This document shows positions 29,555 to 38,395 of a stretch of DNA of 64,000 bases, piece after piece. How positions within the stretch are numbered: position 1 is the stretch's first letter; the number at the start of each line of letters is the position of its first letter. The stretch covers positions 26,684-90,683 of the forward strand of contig NW_001914899.1 of NCBI RefSeq assembly GCF_000208925.1, read 5' to 3'. Source of the DNA: Entamoeba histolytica HM-1:IMSS. Taxonomy: Eukaryota > Evosea > Mastigamoebida > Endamoebidae. Made by a program: the position numbers and the translations under genes. The notes below the pieces were generated by a model, which had not been told where the DNA came from, did no database searches, and was given only the letters and a program-made list of their open reading frames with translations.

Positions 29555-32500
29555 ATGAATGTCACCTCTTTTATTGGATTATTATTATTATTTTGTGTTT
29601 TATGTCTTTCAGATAACTGCAAAAATTATACAGATGGTGTTTGTACTGATTGCTCTTCTGGATATTATTTAAATAATAGCTTATGTAAATCTTGTTCTAC
29701 TCTTGACTCAAATTGCCAAAGTTGTTCTACTAATTCAGCTGTGTGCTTAGTCTGCAAAAACAAATATTATCCAAACGGAAGTGGATGTTCAACATGTGCT
29801 TCAAAAAATTGTGGAGATGATTGCAATACTTCCAATGGAATATGTACTACATGCATTAATAATTATTATCCCATAAATGGTATTTGTAAATCTTGTTCTA
29901 CTCTTGACTCAAATTGTCAAAGCTGCTCTGATAAAACTAGAATTTGCTTAAAATGTCAAAGAGGATTTAACTTAGCGAGTAATCAAACTAAATGTATTAA
30001 ATGTGAGAATAATATTGGTTGTGAATTTTGTGACTCAACATCTGCAAAGTGTGGTGCATGTAAAGACAAGTATTACTTAAACCCATCTTCTCATCTTTGT
30101 GTTGCATGTCCATCACATTGCATGAAATGTGTTTCTGGTAGTAAGTGCATTTCATGTGAAGACTCTTATATACTTTATCAAGGCTTGTGTGTTCAAAAAG
30201 TTTGTGATACTACACCAATAGAAAATATTGATACTGTATGTAGTGAAAATTGTAACTCTCTAATAACAGACAAACCAAAATGTTCACATATAGATACACC
30301 AGTTGATGCATGTGACAAAAGTAAACAACAATTAAATTATGAAGAATGTATTCTTTGTAGAGATGGATATTTATTGAATTCTAACAATTGTATTGAACAG
30401 TCAAATTATGTACAATGTAATAGAGAAGTTTGCTTTACTAAAGAAGGGTTTTACCAAGATGTCTCTTCAAAAGAGATTAAATCATGTCTTAATGAGTTTG
30501 AAGTTGGTAGCACTTCTTTATGTAGAATATATAAAGAGAAAGTATATCCTCTTAAATGCTCAGATAAATACTATTATATAAATAGATATTTAGACTCAGT
30601 CCAATGTGTTTCATCAATACCAAATNNNNNNNNNNNNNNNNNNNNNNNNNNNNNNNNNNNNNNNNNNNNNNNNNNNNNNNNNNNNNNNNNNNNNNNNNNN
30701 NNNNNNNNNNNNNNNNNNNNNNNNNGTTATTATCCAGTAGGATTGAAAAGTAATATTAAGACAGAGATAGAAAATAGTTGTTTGGTAAGAAATGAAATTG
30801 GGTGTATTCGTTGTAAAATTGGATATTATCTTGATCCTACTACTTCAACGTGTAGAACTTGTAAAGAAGAGTGTACTTCTTGTATATCCTTAAGTCAGTG
30901 TAATTCATGTAAATCAGGATATTATTCAATTAATGGTGATTGTATTTTGTCAGCAGGGAATTGTGATAGATTTATTGTAGGTAATACTCAAAGTTGTTTA
31001 GAATGTAAAGAAGGGTATTACCGAAATTCTTCATTAATGTGTGATGTATGTCCAGAAGGATGTCGTTGTGTAAATCCTGATTTTTGTACCTCATGTTTTA
31101 GTGGATATTTCAAGACTCCTGATATGCTTTGGTGTGAGTCAACAACTAGTCTAACTCATTGCACTAATATCACAACAGAAGGTTGTATAAAATGTGAAGA
31201 AGGTACATACCTTTCTAATGGGAGATGTATAAAATGTGGAACAGGATGTAAAACATGCAAAACAAGTGGAGATAATTCATGTACTTCATGTAAAGAAGGA
31301 TTTATCAGGTCATCAGAAAGAAAAATGTTTTCATGTACATATTATACTAATGTTTCAAATTGTTTAAAGGAAGAGAATGAACATTGTGTTTTATGTTCTA
31401 GAAGATACAGATTGAGTGATAACAGATTAAGTTGTGAAGAAAAGTCAATGACAGGTATAATTGTTGGATGTGTTTTAGCATGTATTGTTATAATGTTAAT
31501 TATTGTTACGATAATATCATTAATTCTTTTCATTAGAATAGAACGTAATATAAGAAAAAGAAATTCCGAAACGATTTGTGTTTTTAAGATGAAATATAAT
31601 AATATTCAATTTATAGAGCTTAGTCCAAATTCTCCATTACTCATTAATAAGAAAAACATAACATTTGACTGTGAGAATGTATTTTTACCTGTTGGAAGTG
31701 AAACAAAAGATATAATATGTGTTGGCAATAATGGGAAAAACGAAATAAAAGTTCAATTTACATCAAAAGAACAGAATGATAAATTTCTTCTAAGAGTTCA
31801 ACCACCATTAGTTGCTCTTGAAGGAGGGTATGCGTGTGAATTTGAAATTTTTATTCAACCATTGTGCACATGTAAAATAGAAGAGAAGTTATCAGTTATT
31901 GGATTTGATATGAAAGAAGGAAAGGAGATAATAGAAACTGTCACAATAAAAACTGAAACAGAGATGACAACTAAGATTGATCCAGATGAATTAGTTCAAG
32001 AAAAGAAAATAGGAGAAGGAACATTTGGGATTGTTTATCTTGGAATTTTTAGAGGAAATAAAGTTGCTATTAAAAGAATGAAAGATATACAAGATGATGA
32101 AGATGCGTTAATAGAATTTGAGAAAGAGATATTTATGTTAGATAAATTTAGATGTGATTATATTATTCACTTTTATGGAGCAGTATTTATTCCTAATAAA
32201 ATATGTATGGTAACAGAATATGCAGAATTTGGTTCATTACAAGACATGATGAAAAAAGAAAAAAATATACAAATACGTTTATTTATGAAAATCAAAATAT
32301 TGATTGATGCTGCAAAAGGAATTTCATATCTTCATTCAAATGGAATATTACATCGAGATATTAAACCTGATAATATCTTAGTATTATCAATTGATGAATC
32401 CTCAAAAGTAAATGGAAAATTAACAGACTTTGGGTCATCAAGAAATATTAATATGATGATGACAAATATGACATTCACAAAAGGAATAGGAACACCAACT

Positions 32501-32797
32501 TATATGGCTCCTGAAATTTTACAACAACAAAAATATAAAAAAACAGCAGACATTTATTCATTTGGTATTACTATGTACGAAACATTCCACTGGGGTGAAT
32601 GTTATCCAAAATTGTTATTTAAATTCCCATGGGCTATTGCTGATTTTATTAATAAAGGACAAAGAAGAGAAAGACCAGACAATATTCCAGAACCAATCTA
32701 TAAACTAATCACACTTTGTTGGGCACAAGAACCTAAAGAAAGACTCCCGATTGATTCAATAATAGAAAAATTAGAGTCATTCTTACAAAGTTGCTAA
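29555..32797 (+). CDS. Transmembrane kinase with CxxC-rich ectodomain (TMK family)
   Basis: About 1080 codons, including the gap. A signal peptide (MNVTSFIGLLLLFCVLCLS) is followed by about 600 residues of CxxC repeats, some with the CKSCSTLDSNCQSCS pattern, typical of Entamoeba TMK receptors. One membrane helix follows near 633-660 (IIVGCVLACIVIMLIIVTII), and then a juxtamembrane region. The kinase domain at about 812-1075 has GEGTFGIVYLG, the ATP lysine in VAIK (about 840), HRDIKPDN (catalytic Asp about 935), DFGSS (about 958) and APEI. All key catalytic residues are kept, so an active cytosolic kinase that senses an external ligand is likely. Residue numbers beyond 357 assume that the 100-N gap is exact. 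Two 45-base segments, 29684-29728 and 29885-29929, are nearly identical. Confidence 0.9.
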   Translation: MNVTSFIGLLLLFCVLCLSDNCKNYTDGVCTDCSSGYYLNNSLCKSCSTLDSNCQSCSTNSAVCLVCKNKYYPNGSGCSTCASKNCGDDCNTSNGICTTCINNYYPINGICKSCSTLDSNCQSCSDKTRICLKCQRGFNLASNQTKCIKCENNIGCEFCDSTSAKCGACKDKYYLNPSSHLCVACPSHCMKCVSGSKCISCEDSYILYQGLCVQKVCDTTPIENIDTVCSENCNSLITDKPKCSHIDTPVDACDKSKQQLNYEECILCRDGYLLNSNNCIEQSNYVQCNREVCFTKEGFYQDVSSKEIKSCLNEFEVGSTSLCRIYKEKVYPLKCSDKYYYINRYLDSVQCVSSIPNXXXXXXXXXXXXXXXXXXXXXXXXXXXXXXXXXXYYPVGLKSNIKTEIENSCLVRNEIGCIRCKIGYYLDPTTSTCRTCKEECTSCISLSQCNSCKSGYYSINGDCILSAGNCDRFIVGNTQSCLECKEGYYRNSSLMCDVCPEGCRCVNPDFCTSCFSGYFKTPDMLWCESTTSLTHCTNITTEGCIKCEEGTYLSNGRCIKCGTGCKTCKTSGDNSCTSCKEGFIRSSERKMFSCTYYTNVSNCLKEENEHCVLCSRRYRLSDNRLSCEEKSMTGIIVGCVLACIVIMLIIVTIISLILFIRIERNIRKRNSETICVFKMKYNNIQFIELSPNSPLLINKKNITFDCENVFLPVGSETKDIICVGNNGKNEIKVQFTSKEQNDKFLLRVQPPLVALEGGYACEFEIFIQPLCTCKIEEKLSVIGFDMKEGKEIIETVTIKTETEMTTKIDPDELVQEKKIGEGTFGIVYLGIFRGNKVAIKRMKDIQDDEDALIEFEKEIFMLDKFRCDYIIHFYGAVFIPNKICMVTEYAEFGSLQDMMKKEKNIQIRLFMKIKILIDAAKGISYLHSNGILHRDIKPDNILVLSIDESSKVNGKLTDFGSSRNINMMMTNMTFTKGIGTPTYMAPEILQQQKYKKTADIYSFGITMYETFHWGECYPKLLFKFPWAIADFINKGQRRERPDNIPEPIYKLITLCWAQEPKERLPIDSIIEKLESFLQSC
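30626..30725. other. Assembly gap of 100 N
   Basis: Exactly 100 undetermined bases inside the Cys-rich ectodomain of the transmembrane kinase. The round number suggests a placeholder for unknown length. The frame on both sides is coding (Cys-rich), but 100 is not a multiple of three in terms of known codons, so the true insert must differ or frame agreement is fortuitous. Confidence 0.99.
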
Positions 32798-32992
32798 TTG
32801 TTAAATTTCAAATTATTTCTTTTTTGTTGTACATAAAAATAACACAAAATATTGTTTTGTTTTTCTTTTTTCTATTTTTTTTTTTCATTTCTTTCATTCA
32901 CTTCTCAATAAATTCGGGATTTTAAGGAAAAAAAGTTAAAAAAAGTTTTTTTTTAGAAAAGAAAAAAAGGAAAATAAAACGTTTTGATTAAG

Positions 32993-33000
32993 AATGAACT
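32993..33000 (+). promoter_or_regulatory. GAAC promoter element
   Basis: An exact AATGAACT lies 22 bases before the ATG of the Cdc7-like kinase gene. AATGAACT is the described Entamoeba GAAC core promoter element. Confidence 0.6.
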
Positions 33001-33021
33001 AAAAAACAACTAAAAGCACGA

Positions 33022-36000
33022 ATGAGTGTTGTCAATAGTAATGGAACAACTGGACGATTACGAGTGAATGCCACAGTTCAAAGTAAACAACAAGAAGAAG
33101 AAATAATTAATACGCCACTTTCTGTACAACAGAAACCAACAATACCACCGATTAAAAGTTCAAAAAAAGGAAATGAAATTGATACTGACAAAAACCCAAC
33201 AACAGGATTAACAACAACTTCAAAAGAAGATAGAAAGAAATCATCAGAAAAAAAAGAAATAAAAACAACAACACCTCAAGAAAATACAGTTAAAGAAGAA
33301 ATAAATGATAATATATTGAATGATGAAGAATTTAATCATGTCCAATGTAATGAACCAATTGATGATGATTATGATGGAATCGAAAAAAATGTGAAAAGAA
33401 AACAATTAAATCCAAGAAAGCCTTTAAAAGGAAAGAAAAAATTAAAGAAACCAAAAGAAACACATAAAATTTCAGAAGAAAAAGTTCAAGATGAAGTTCA
33501 AAAACAAGAAGTAAAAGATAGTTCACAAGAAGTAATTGAAAATTCTCTACCCAAAGAAGATATTAATGAGTCAAAAGAAATTACTGACCTTCCAAAAGAT
33601 ATTATTGAGGAGCTAAAAGAATTAAGGGAAAAGACAAAAGACGATGAAGTTATCGAAACCCATGCAAATACTGAACAAACAACAAAAGAAATAACAGAAC
33701 CAGAACCTCCACCAAAAAGAAAACAACTTGGAGGTAAACAAAAAAAAGTTGATGAGATTTCAGACACACCAAAAAGAAAAGCACTTAACCCAAAAAAATC
33801 AAGTAAACTAAAAAATTGTATTTCCTCAGGTAAAAAAGAAACAACTACAAATGAAAAACAACCACAAAGTAAAGTTCCTGTTACAAAACAATTACCTAGT
33901 GATGAAATTGGATCTCCCAAAAGCCCAAGAGCTCATATAACTAATGCATCTGTGTCTACATTACCAGCTGGTCATCAGTTGTTAATGGATGAGAATGAAG
34001 TAAAAGAAGTTATTCCACAAATACCAACACGAATAACAATTGACAAACCTAACGTTGAAGAACACAAAAAGGAAACAAACCCAGAAGGAAAAATAACAAA
34101 AGATAAGAAAGACACTCAAATAAATAAAATAAAAGAGAAAGATGAAACTGAGGCAAAACCAAAAAAAGAAAAGAAACATAAAAAAAATAAGAAACATGAA
34201 GAAATAGAAGAAGAAGATGGGGATGATCCAATGATTACTAAACAATTAGTTGTAAAAACAGATAATGAAAAATCTGTTTTTTCAATTGCTAATTCAATTG
34301 GAAGAGGTGCATATGGAGAGGTGTTTCAAGGAATGAATGCTGATAGTGGAGAATTTGTTGCAATTAAACAAATGAAAGTAAATAAAAAATCTGTAATGAA
34401 AGAAGTTATGGAAGAAATTAGATTACTTAAAAAATTAAAACATAAACATATTGTTAGATATATTGCATCAACAGAAAGTCATGGATTTCTTTATATTATA
34501 ATGGAATATATGGAAAGTGGTTCATTATTAAATATTGTAAAGAAATTTAATCACTTAAATGAAAGTTTATCAGCAAAGTATATTCATCAAGTATTAGATG
34601 GATTAGCATTTATTCATGACCAAGGTATTGTACATAGAGATATTAAAGCAGCTAATATTCTTGTAGCTAAAGATGGAAGTGTAAAAATTGCAGACTTTGG
34701 AGTTAGTGTTCAAATGAATGGAAATGAAAAACAAGAAGGAGGGAGTGATGAAGATCCAATTGGAACACCAAATTGGATGGCACCTGAAGTTATTCAAATG
34801 CAAGGAACTACAGTTAAAGCAGATATATGGGCATTAGGATGTACTATTATTGAATTGATAACAGGAAATCCACCATATTATGATTTAAATCCAACAGCAG
34901 CATTATATAAAATAGTTAATGATGACTATCCACCATTCCCAAGTACTGTTTCAGTACAACTAAAAGACTTTTTATTTTCATGTTTTAAAAGAAATCCAAA
35001 TCAACGAGCATCTTCAAGGGAATTATTAAAACATAAATGGTTTATTACAAATGGAATTAAGGTAGAAGAGGAAGTCAAAAAAACTAATATGAAAACTATT
35101 TCTTATATGGGAAGTGTTGTTGATACTACTGCTGATTGGGGAAATGATTTTATATTTCCAAGTAGTAAAAAAGAATCTAGTGCTATCGATATTTCAACTC
35201 CAGCGACAAATATAGATGATTGGGATAGTGATTTTGGTTCATTTTCATCTACTACTCTTCAACAACCTTCACAACAAAATAATGGAACATCTGTGTTGAA
35301 TGGTGATGATTGGGATACTGATTTTAATTTCTCTCCTGTAAAAAGTGATGACAAAAATAAAAGTCAAAGTTCCTTGAAAGTAGAAAATAAAACAGATGAT
35401 TGGGGAGCTGATTTCTCTTTTCCTGAAGACCTCTCTGTTCAACCAGCTAACAATGATAAGAAAACTAATATTAATGATGATGATTGGGGAGATGCTTTTA
35501 CTTTCCCTACAGAACCTAAAACAAATAAATTCACGCAAAGTAGTTCAGAAAAAGCTAATAATTCAAAAGATATATCAGGAGATGATTGGGGAGATGATTT
35601 TGGATTTCCTGAAGATCAAAAAGATGGAAAAACAAATACTACTAAAGGAATTGATGATTGGGGGGACGATTTTATTACTGCTCAAGAACCACCAAAAAGA
35701 AAAACTCTTGCAGGAAGAACTTATGTAGAGCAAACACTTAAACAAAATACTGTTACTGAATTAACTAGTCAAGGTAAACAAGTTATTGTTGCTAAGAAAG
35801 CAGGAGGAAAAGAAGTTGCAATTGGAGTGGATGTAAAACAAGGAGGAGTTATAGATAAACCATTTTTAGAAGAAGTGCCTAGTTTTGATGATATTGATGC
35901 ATTAGATACAAATGATGAAGCAATGAAAAAGAAAAAAGAAAAGTTTATTAATAAATTAAAAGAATCAGCAAAATTAATTGAAAGTATTACAAAAGAAACC

Positions 36001-38304
36001 CCACATAAACTAGAAGTTCTTATTGATGAATTATTTATGCTTAGTGAAGACTCTTCATTTACTGACCTCTCAGGAGTTATACATTCAGTTGGGTTATTTT
36101 CAATATTAGCTGTACTAGAAAAAGAAGAATTTGTTAACTGCTTTCCATTAAGAGTAAAGGCATTACAATTGATTAATTCAGTTATGGGAAAGAATTCTAT
36201 GGTGAGGATGAATATTGTATTATCTGGATGTCAAAGCATTGTTAATTTTGGATTGGCTCATGGTAAGTCAAATGATTCCTATATGAAAGAGTTAATTAAA
36301 TTTATTCAATGTGTAATGTCAGACGAAACAAATAAATATCAATTAGCTCAGATGTTTATTAATTGTGGTGGGTTATCATTATTCTATCAAGTTTTAACAC
36401 TTAAATATGATGGAAAACATCAAACAACGATGAACATCATATTAGAAGTTATCAGTAAGTTTGTACATTCACAGAGTGATATTAAAACAAGAATAGATTT
36501 TTGTTCTCGTAATATTATTACATTATTATTCATTAAATATAAAGTTATTGAAGGATTACTTCAATTTGTTATTCAAACATTTGTAAATAAACAATATGGA
36601 GCTTCACTTCATGCAATAACAATTTTAATTCAAATTATTGATGCTGTGTTAAGAAATGAAACACAAATTAAATTAATTGTATGTCAAAAAATTGTAACAA
36701 CAGATTTATTAGGAACGTTATGGAGAAATATGGATAGTTCTAATATCCCTAAAGGTGAAAGTGATGATGGAAAAGATTATATATCTATTCAAGAGGATGT
36801 ATTATTTAATGTATGTAAATTATGCAAAATATTAATGACAGACTCAGATTCAGACACTATTACAATACTGTTAAATGCTAAGATTATTTTCTTTATAGTT
36901 AAAGTATTATTTAGATGTGATGCTGTTGATCCACCTGAATCAAAAAAGAATAGATTAAAATTTATGATGAGAAATGGATTAATTAATAATGTTACACAAT
37001 GTTTAGATATGTTATGTAGTTCATTACAAGTAAAATATAAAGTGTGTTTAGAATTATCATCATATCAAGGAATTTTTGTTTTATTAAAGAATTTTTGTAT
37101 TTATGCTAAGTCTAATTCTAAAATTATTGAAGAAAATTCATTCAATATTATTATTGATGTTAGTCGTTCATTAACAAAACAACAAAGTTCAAGCGATTTT
37201 ATAACAAATAATGCATTAGAATTCCTTATTAATTATTCAGCAGGAAATGTACTTCGACCTCATGTTTTTGCTGCTTTCAGGGCACTATATGAATCAAATA
37301 AGAAAAAAGGATTAAAATTATTATCAGAAGCTAAATGTGTATTACATTTATTAAATACTTTCAAAAGATGTAACTTTGCTGATGGAATTTGTGCATCAGA
37401 ATTAAGAGATTTTTGTTCAATGTTAAATGATCATGATGAACTAACCTTGATGTATTCTAAAACTACATTTTTAAGAGGAACTGCTATGATATTAAAAAGT
37501 GTACCTTGTGACCTTATTGAAACAAAAAAGAATTTTGCTATGTTACTAAAATCACTTATCAAAGCTAATCCTAAACCAAGTGAAATACAATTTAAAGAGA
37601 AGGTTTTAGTTGACTTAGAAGAAACAATGAAACAAAGTGAAATGGAAGGAAAGTTTGTTATAGTTGATATAGTTGAAGAATGTATTGCATTGATATTAGA
37701 ACCAAAAAAGACAAAGACAAATGAAAAGAAACATAAAAAAGATGAAACTAGTTCACTAGAAGAAAAGAAAAAAAAAGACGATGATGAAAGTAAAACTAAA
37801 ATACCAACAAAAACATCACCAAAAGGAGATAATAGAGCACATAGAAGAGGTGTTTCATTTGGTAAATTCGGTAATTCAGGTCTTTTTGGAAAACATGACT
37901 CTAGCGAAAACTCCGAAGATAAGTCTGAAGAACATATGTCCTCTTCTAAACAAGACAAAAAGATTCCACCAACTCCTGAAACACCTTCGTCATCATCACA
38001 GTCACCAAGTTCAACTAAAGCACAATCACCACGTACAAGTAATCAAAATATTATGGGTTCTGTTCCATTAACTACAAAAATTACTAATGTCCCAACATCA
38101 TCAACTTGTTCTAATTCTAAATTTGCTCAAAGCACTCCTGTTAATAACACTCAATCTAAATTAAGTAGTAATAGTACATTAAAAGGAAACGGTACATTAC
38201 CTACACGATCTTCTGTTGCTATGAAACAAACAACCCTAATTGAAAATCAACAATCAATTTCATCTAAACCAAAACGTTCATTCTTCTCATTTGGTAAAAA
38301 GTAA
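33022..38304 (+). CDS. Large Ser/Thr kinase of the Cdc7/SepH/MAP3K-epsilon (STE) group
   Basis: 1760 residues. The first 410 are basic and low-complexity and carry repeated KRKxLxxK motifs (KRKQLNPRK, KRKQLGGKQ, KRKALNPKK, with a further KRKTLAGRT near 893). The kinase domain (about 418-675) has GRGAYGEVFQG, the lysine of VAIK at 449, HRDIKAAN (Asp540), DFGVSVQ (Asp558), GTPNWMAPEVI and HKWF. This pattern fits the septation-initiation kinases Cdc7/SepH and plant MAP3K-epsilon. After it come seven DDWGxDF-like repeats (704-884), a long helical ARM-like region (about 960-1560) as in that kinase group, and a Ser/Thr/Lys-rich tail ending SFFSFGKK. It probably signals through Mob/NDR-type kinases at cytokinesis or polarity sites; that is inference. 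The gene is single-exon and meets the URB1-like gene tail-to-tail 91 bases away. Confidence 0.84.
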   Translation: MSVVNSNGTTGRLRVNATVQSKQQEEEIINTPLSVQQKPTIPPIKSSKKGNEIDTDKNPTTGLTTTSKEDRKKSSEKKEIKTTTPQENTVKEEINDNILNDEEFNHVQCNEPIDDDYDGIEKNVKRKQLNPRKPLKGKKKLKKPKETHKISEEKVQDEVQKQEVKDSSQEVIENSLPKEDINESKEITDLPKDIIEELKELREKTKDDEVIETHANTEQTTKEITEPEPPPKRKQLGGKQKKVDEISDTPKRKALNPKKSSKLKNCISSGKKETTTNEKQPQSKVPVTKQLPSDEIGSPKSPRAHITNASVSTLPAGHQLLMDENEVKEVIPQIPTRITIDKPNVEEHKKETNPEGKITKDKKDTQINKIKEKDETEAKPKKEKKHKKNKKHEEIEEEDGDDPMITKQLVVKTDNEKSVFSIANSIGRGAYGEVFQGMNADSGEFVAIKQMKVNKKSVMKEVMEEIRLLKKLKHKHIVRYIASTESHGFLYIIMEYMESGSLLNIVKKFNHLNESLSAKYIHQVLDGLAFIHDQGIVHRDIKAANILVAKDGSVKIADFGVSVQMNGNEKQEGGSDEDPIGTPNWMAPEVIQMQGTTVKADIWALGCTIIELITGNPPYYDLNPTAALYKIVNDDYPPFPSTVSVQLKDFLFSCFKRNPNQRASSRELLKHKWFITNGIKVEEEVKKTNMKTISYMGSVVDTTADWGNDFIFPSSKKESSAIDISTPATNIDDWDSDFGSFSSTTLQQPSQQNNGTSVLNGDDWDTDFNFSPVKSDDKNKSQSSLKVENKTDDWGADFSFPEDLSVQPANNDKKTNINDDDWGDAFTFPTEPKTNKFTQSSSEKANNSKDISGDDWGDDFGFPEDQKDGKTNTTKGIDDWGDDFITAQEPPKRKTLAGRTYVEQTLKQNTVTELTSQGKQVIVAKKAGGKEVAIGVDVKQGGVIDKPFLEEVPSFDDIDALDTNDEAMKKKKEKFINKLKESAKLIESITKETPHKLEVLIDELFMLSEDSSFTDLSGVIHSVGLFSILAVLEKEEFVNCFPLRVKALQLINSVMGKNSMVRMNIVLSGCQSIVNFGLAHGKSNDSYMKELIKFIQCVMSDETNKYQLAQMFINCGGLSLFYQVLTLKYDGKHQTTMNIILEVISKFVHSQSDIKTRIDFCSRNIITLLFIKYKVIEGLLQFVIQTFVNKQYGASLHAITILIQIIDAVLRNETQIKLIVCQKIVTTDLLGTLWRNMDSSNIPKGESDDGKDYISIQEDVLFNVCKLCKILMTDSDSDTITILLNAKIIFFIVKVLFRCDAVDPPESKKNRLKFMMRNGLINNVTQCLDMLCSSLQVKYKVCLELSSYQGIFVLLKNFCIYAKSNSKIIEENSFNIIIDVSRSLTKQQSSSDFITNNALEFLINYSAGNVLRPHVFAAFRALYESNKKKGLKLLSEAKCVLHLLNTFKRCNFADGICASELRDFCSMLNDHDELTLMYSKTTFLRGTAMILKSVPCDLIETKKNFAMLLKSLIKANPKPSEIQFKEKVLVDLEETMKQSEMEGKFVIVDIVEECIALILEPKKTKTNEKKHKKDETSSLEEKKKKDDDESKTKIPTKTSPKGDNRAHRRGVSFGKFGNSGLFGKHDSSENSEDKSEEHMSSSKQDKKIPPTPETPSSSSQSPSSTKAQSPRTSNQNIMGSVPLTTKITNVPTSSTCSNSKFAQSTPVNNTQSKLSSNSTLKGNGTLPTRSSVAMKQTTLIENQQSISSKPKRSFFSFGKK
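35134..35673 (+). repeat. Seven DDWGxDF protein repeats
   Basis: Within the kinase gene, seven segments encode D-[DW]-rich motifs such as ADWGNDFIFP, DDWDSDFGSF, DDWGADFSFP, DDWGDAFTFP and DDWGDDFGFP, separated by 15-25 polar residues. The Trp codons run from about residue 706 to 880. The repeats are conserved as protein more than as DNA. Acidic W-x-x-F motifs in disordered linkers are commonly peptide ligands for adaptor domains; the partner is unknown. Confidence 0.85.
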
Positions 38305-38395
38305 TGCACTTCTTTCATTGTTAATTTCAATTATTTTTTAATTTAGTCTTTCATTTTTAAAGTATTATGTTAAAACAAAATAAGTAAAATTAAAT

